Shown piece by piece: positions 63,213 through 64,000 of a stretch of 64,000 nucleotides of DNA (position 1 is the stretch's first letter; each line of letters begins with the position of its first letter). The notes beneath the pieces are model-generated. The model searched no databases. It had not been told where the DNA came from and was given only the letters and a program-made list of their open reading frames with translations. The DNA lies in contig NZ_JAQSDK010000002.1 of NCBI RefSeq assembly GCF_029945885.1, positions 62,001 to 126,000 of the forward strand, given 5' to 3'. The stretch is from Brevundimonas sp. GTDB taxonomy: Bacteria; Pseudomonadota; Alphaproteobacteria; Caulobacterales; Caulobacteraceae. The position numbers were made by a program, and so were the translations under genes.

Positions 63213-64000
63213 TCAGCTGCGCGGGGTCTTGCCCTTGTAGGGCTTTGCCGGCGGCTTGCCGCGCGCGTCCTTGGGGGCCCAGGGACGGTCGCCGCCCTTG
63301 GGCTTGCCCTTCCAGGCCTGGTCACCGGCTGCGGCCGGGGCCGAGGCGTCGGACTTCGGGGCCCAGGCCTTCTTCTCGCCGGCCGGAGCCGGCTTGCCGC
63401 CGTCGGTCTTCTTGACCCAGGGCTTCTTCTCGCCCGCGCCCATTTCGACACGACCGGCCCAGGGTTGTTTTTCGCCCGAGGCCGGAGCCTCGCGCTTGAC
63501 CCAGGGCTTCTTCTCGCCGTCGGCGGGGGCCTCGCGCTTCACCCAGGGCTTCTTGTCACCGGCCGGGGCCGCGTTGTCGCGTTTCACCCATGGCTTCTTC
63601 TCGCCGTCGGCCGGAGCCTCGCGCTTGACCCACGGCTTCTTTTCACCGGTCGCGCCGGCATCGTCGCGCTTGACCCACGGCTTGCGTTCGCCGTCAGCGG
63701 GGGCGTCGCGCTTGACCCAGGGCTTCTTCTCGCCGCCCTCGGCCTTGCCTTCATAGGGTTTGCCGCCCGGACGCGGGCGACGCTCGGCCGGCTCGCGCGG
63801 GCCGGGGGCCACGGCGGCATCGATCTTGACCCCGTCCTCCAGACCGGTGGCGATGGCGGCGAGGAATTTGGCCTCGGCCTCCCTGGTGATCTCGAACTTG
63901 GTCTCGCGGTCGAAGATGCGGATCGAGCCGATGTCGCGCTTGGTCACATGACCGAGGCGGCAGATGGTCGGCATCAGCCATTTCGGATCGGCGTTCTTGT
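63213..64000 (-). CDS. DEAD-box RNA helicase, C-terminal part (truncated at window edge)
   Basis: The visible part is the C-terminus of an RNA helicase whose catalytic domains lie beyond the right edge; the frame is open at 64000. The DbpA RNA-binding domain is recognised by NADPKWLMPTICRLGHVTKRDIGSIRIFDRETKFEI. It is followed by a basic tail in which KPWVKR-type units of about 14-17 residues (GEKKPWVKREAPADG and variants) recur around ten times and end in a Lys/Pro/Gly-rich stretch. The tail probably helps RNA binding. Which helicase cannot be told. Confidence 0.82.
   Translation of the reverse strand, partial: KNADPKWLMPTICRLGHVTKRDIGSIRIFDRETKFEITREAEAKFLAAIATGLEDGVKIDAAVAPGPREPAERRPRPGGKPYEGKAEGGEKKPWVKRDAPADGERKPWVKRDDAGATGEKKPWVKREAPADGEKKPWVKRDNAAPAGDKKPWVKREAPADGEKKPWVKREAPASGEKQPWAGRVEMGAGEKKPWVKKTDGGKPAPAGEKKAWAPKSDASAPAAAGDQAWKGKPKGGDRPWAPKDARGKPPAKPYKGKTPRS

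Overview
The window looks like chromosomal DNA of a high-GC alphaproteobacterium of the order Caulobacterales, most likely Brevundimonas or a close relative. This rests on gene content: a GapR-type nucleoid protein, TipF-like and TacA-like regulators, DUF2093, DUF4170, the alphaproteobacterial cytochrome aa3 subunit IV, and an LpxK/WaaA/DUF374/MsbA lipid A cluster. It is inference from families I recognise; no database search was possible. Nearly all sequence is coding and genes are packed with 4-base start/stop overlaps.

Layout. 0-4.4 kb: atpI-atpB (start of the F0 operon) and ileS, all minus. 4.6-7.7 kb: a lipoprotein facing a minus cluster of ribF, a MaoC hydratase, a HAD hydrolase and a small protein. 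7.7-10.05 kb: an accessory patch with a G-rich tract and two nearly identical DUF559 nuclease-like genes, each enclosed by inverted hairpin repeats but in opposite orientation. 10-14.8 kb: a TipF-like EAL protein, an SDR, an LpxL-like acyltransferase, a response regulator, an M23 peptidase and DUF2093. 14.9-16.05 kb: three small orphan genes, each followed by a GTCCGC/GCGGAC palindrome, in locally lower GC. 16.1-25.6 kb: xseA, the carboxynorspermidine dehydrogenase/decarboxylase pair, purD, an FkbM methyltransferase, a TrhA/hemolysin III protein, an L,D-transpeptidase-like lipoprotein and a secreted amidohydrolase.

25.7-34.3 kb: an envelope block on the minus strand (TldD/PmbA, CysQ-like phosphatase, DUF4170, MsbA-like exporter, DUF374 acyltransferase, WaaA, LpxK), broken by a plus-strand Cys phosphatase. 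34.3-42.8 kb: MAPEG, M14 peptidase, tandem membrane paralogues, UbiD, a small protein plus retropepsin-like protease, a small HTH protein, an aldo/keto reductase, ExbD and FolE. 42.9-48.9 kb: cysS, glutaminase, a lytic transglycosylase, an unusual tRNA-Cys locus, rpmJ, gapR and two proteins of unknown function. 48.9-53.2 kb: a TacA-like sigma-54 activator with a REP sequence inside its coding region, a DUF4153 membrane protein and DUF1203. 53.3-61.4 kb: an M3 oligopeptidase, a serine hydrolase, cytochrome oxidase subunit IV and the transhydrogenase operon pntAA-pntAB-pntB, which carries four extra small genes. 61.4-64 kb: a DUF4160/DUF2442 pair, DUF985 cupin, DUF1801, and the C-terminus of a DEAD-box RNA helicase with a repetitive basic tail cut off by the window end.

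The most unusual signals are the DUF559/hairpin-repeat cassettes, with what may be an empty relative at 25.6 kb and REP sequences recruited into the coding ends or linkers of LpxK and the TacA-like regulator; the palindrome-punctuated small-gene array at 15-16 kb; and the odd tRNA-Cys geometry at 46.8 kb.
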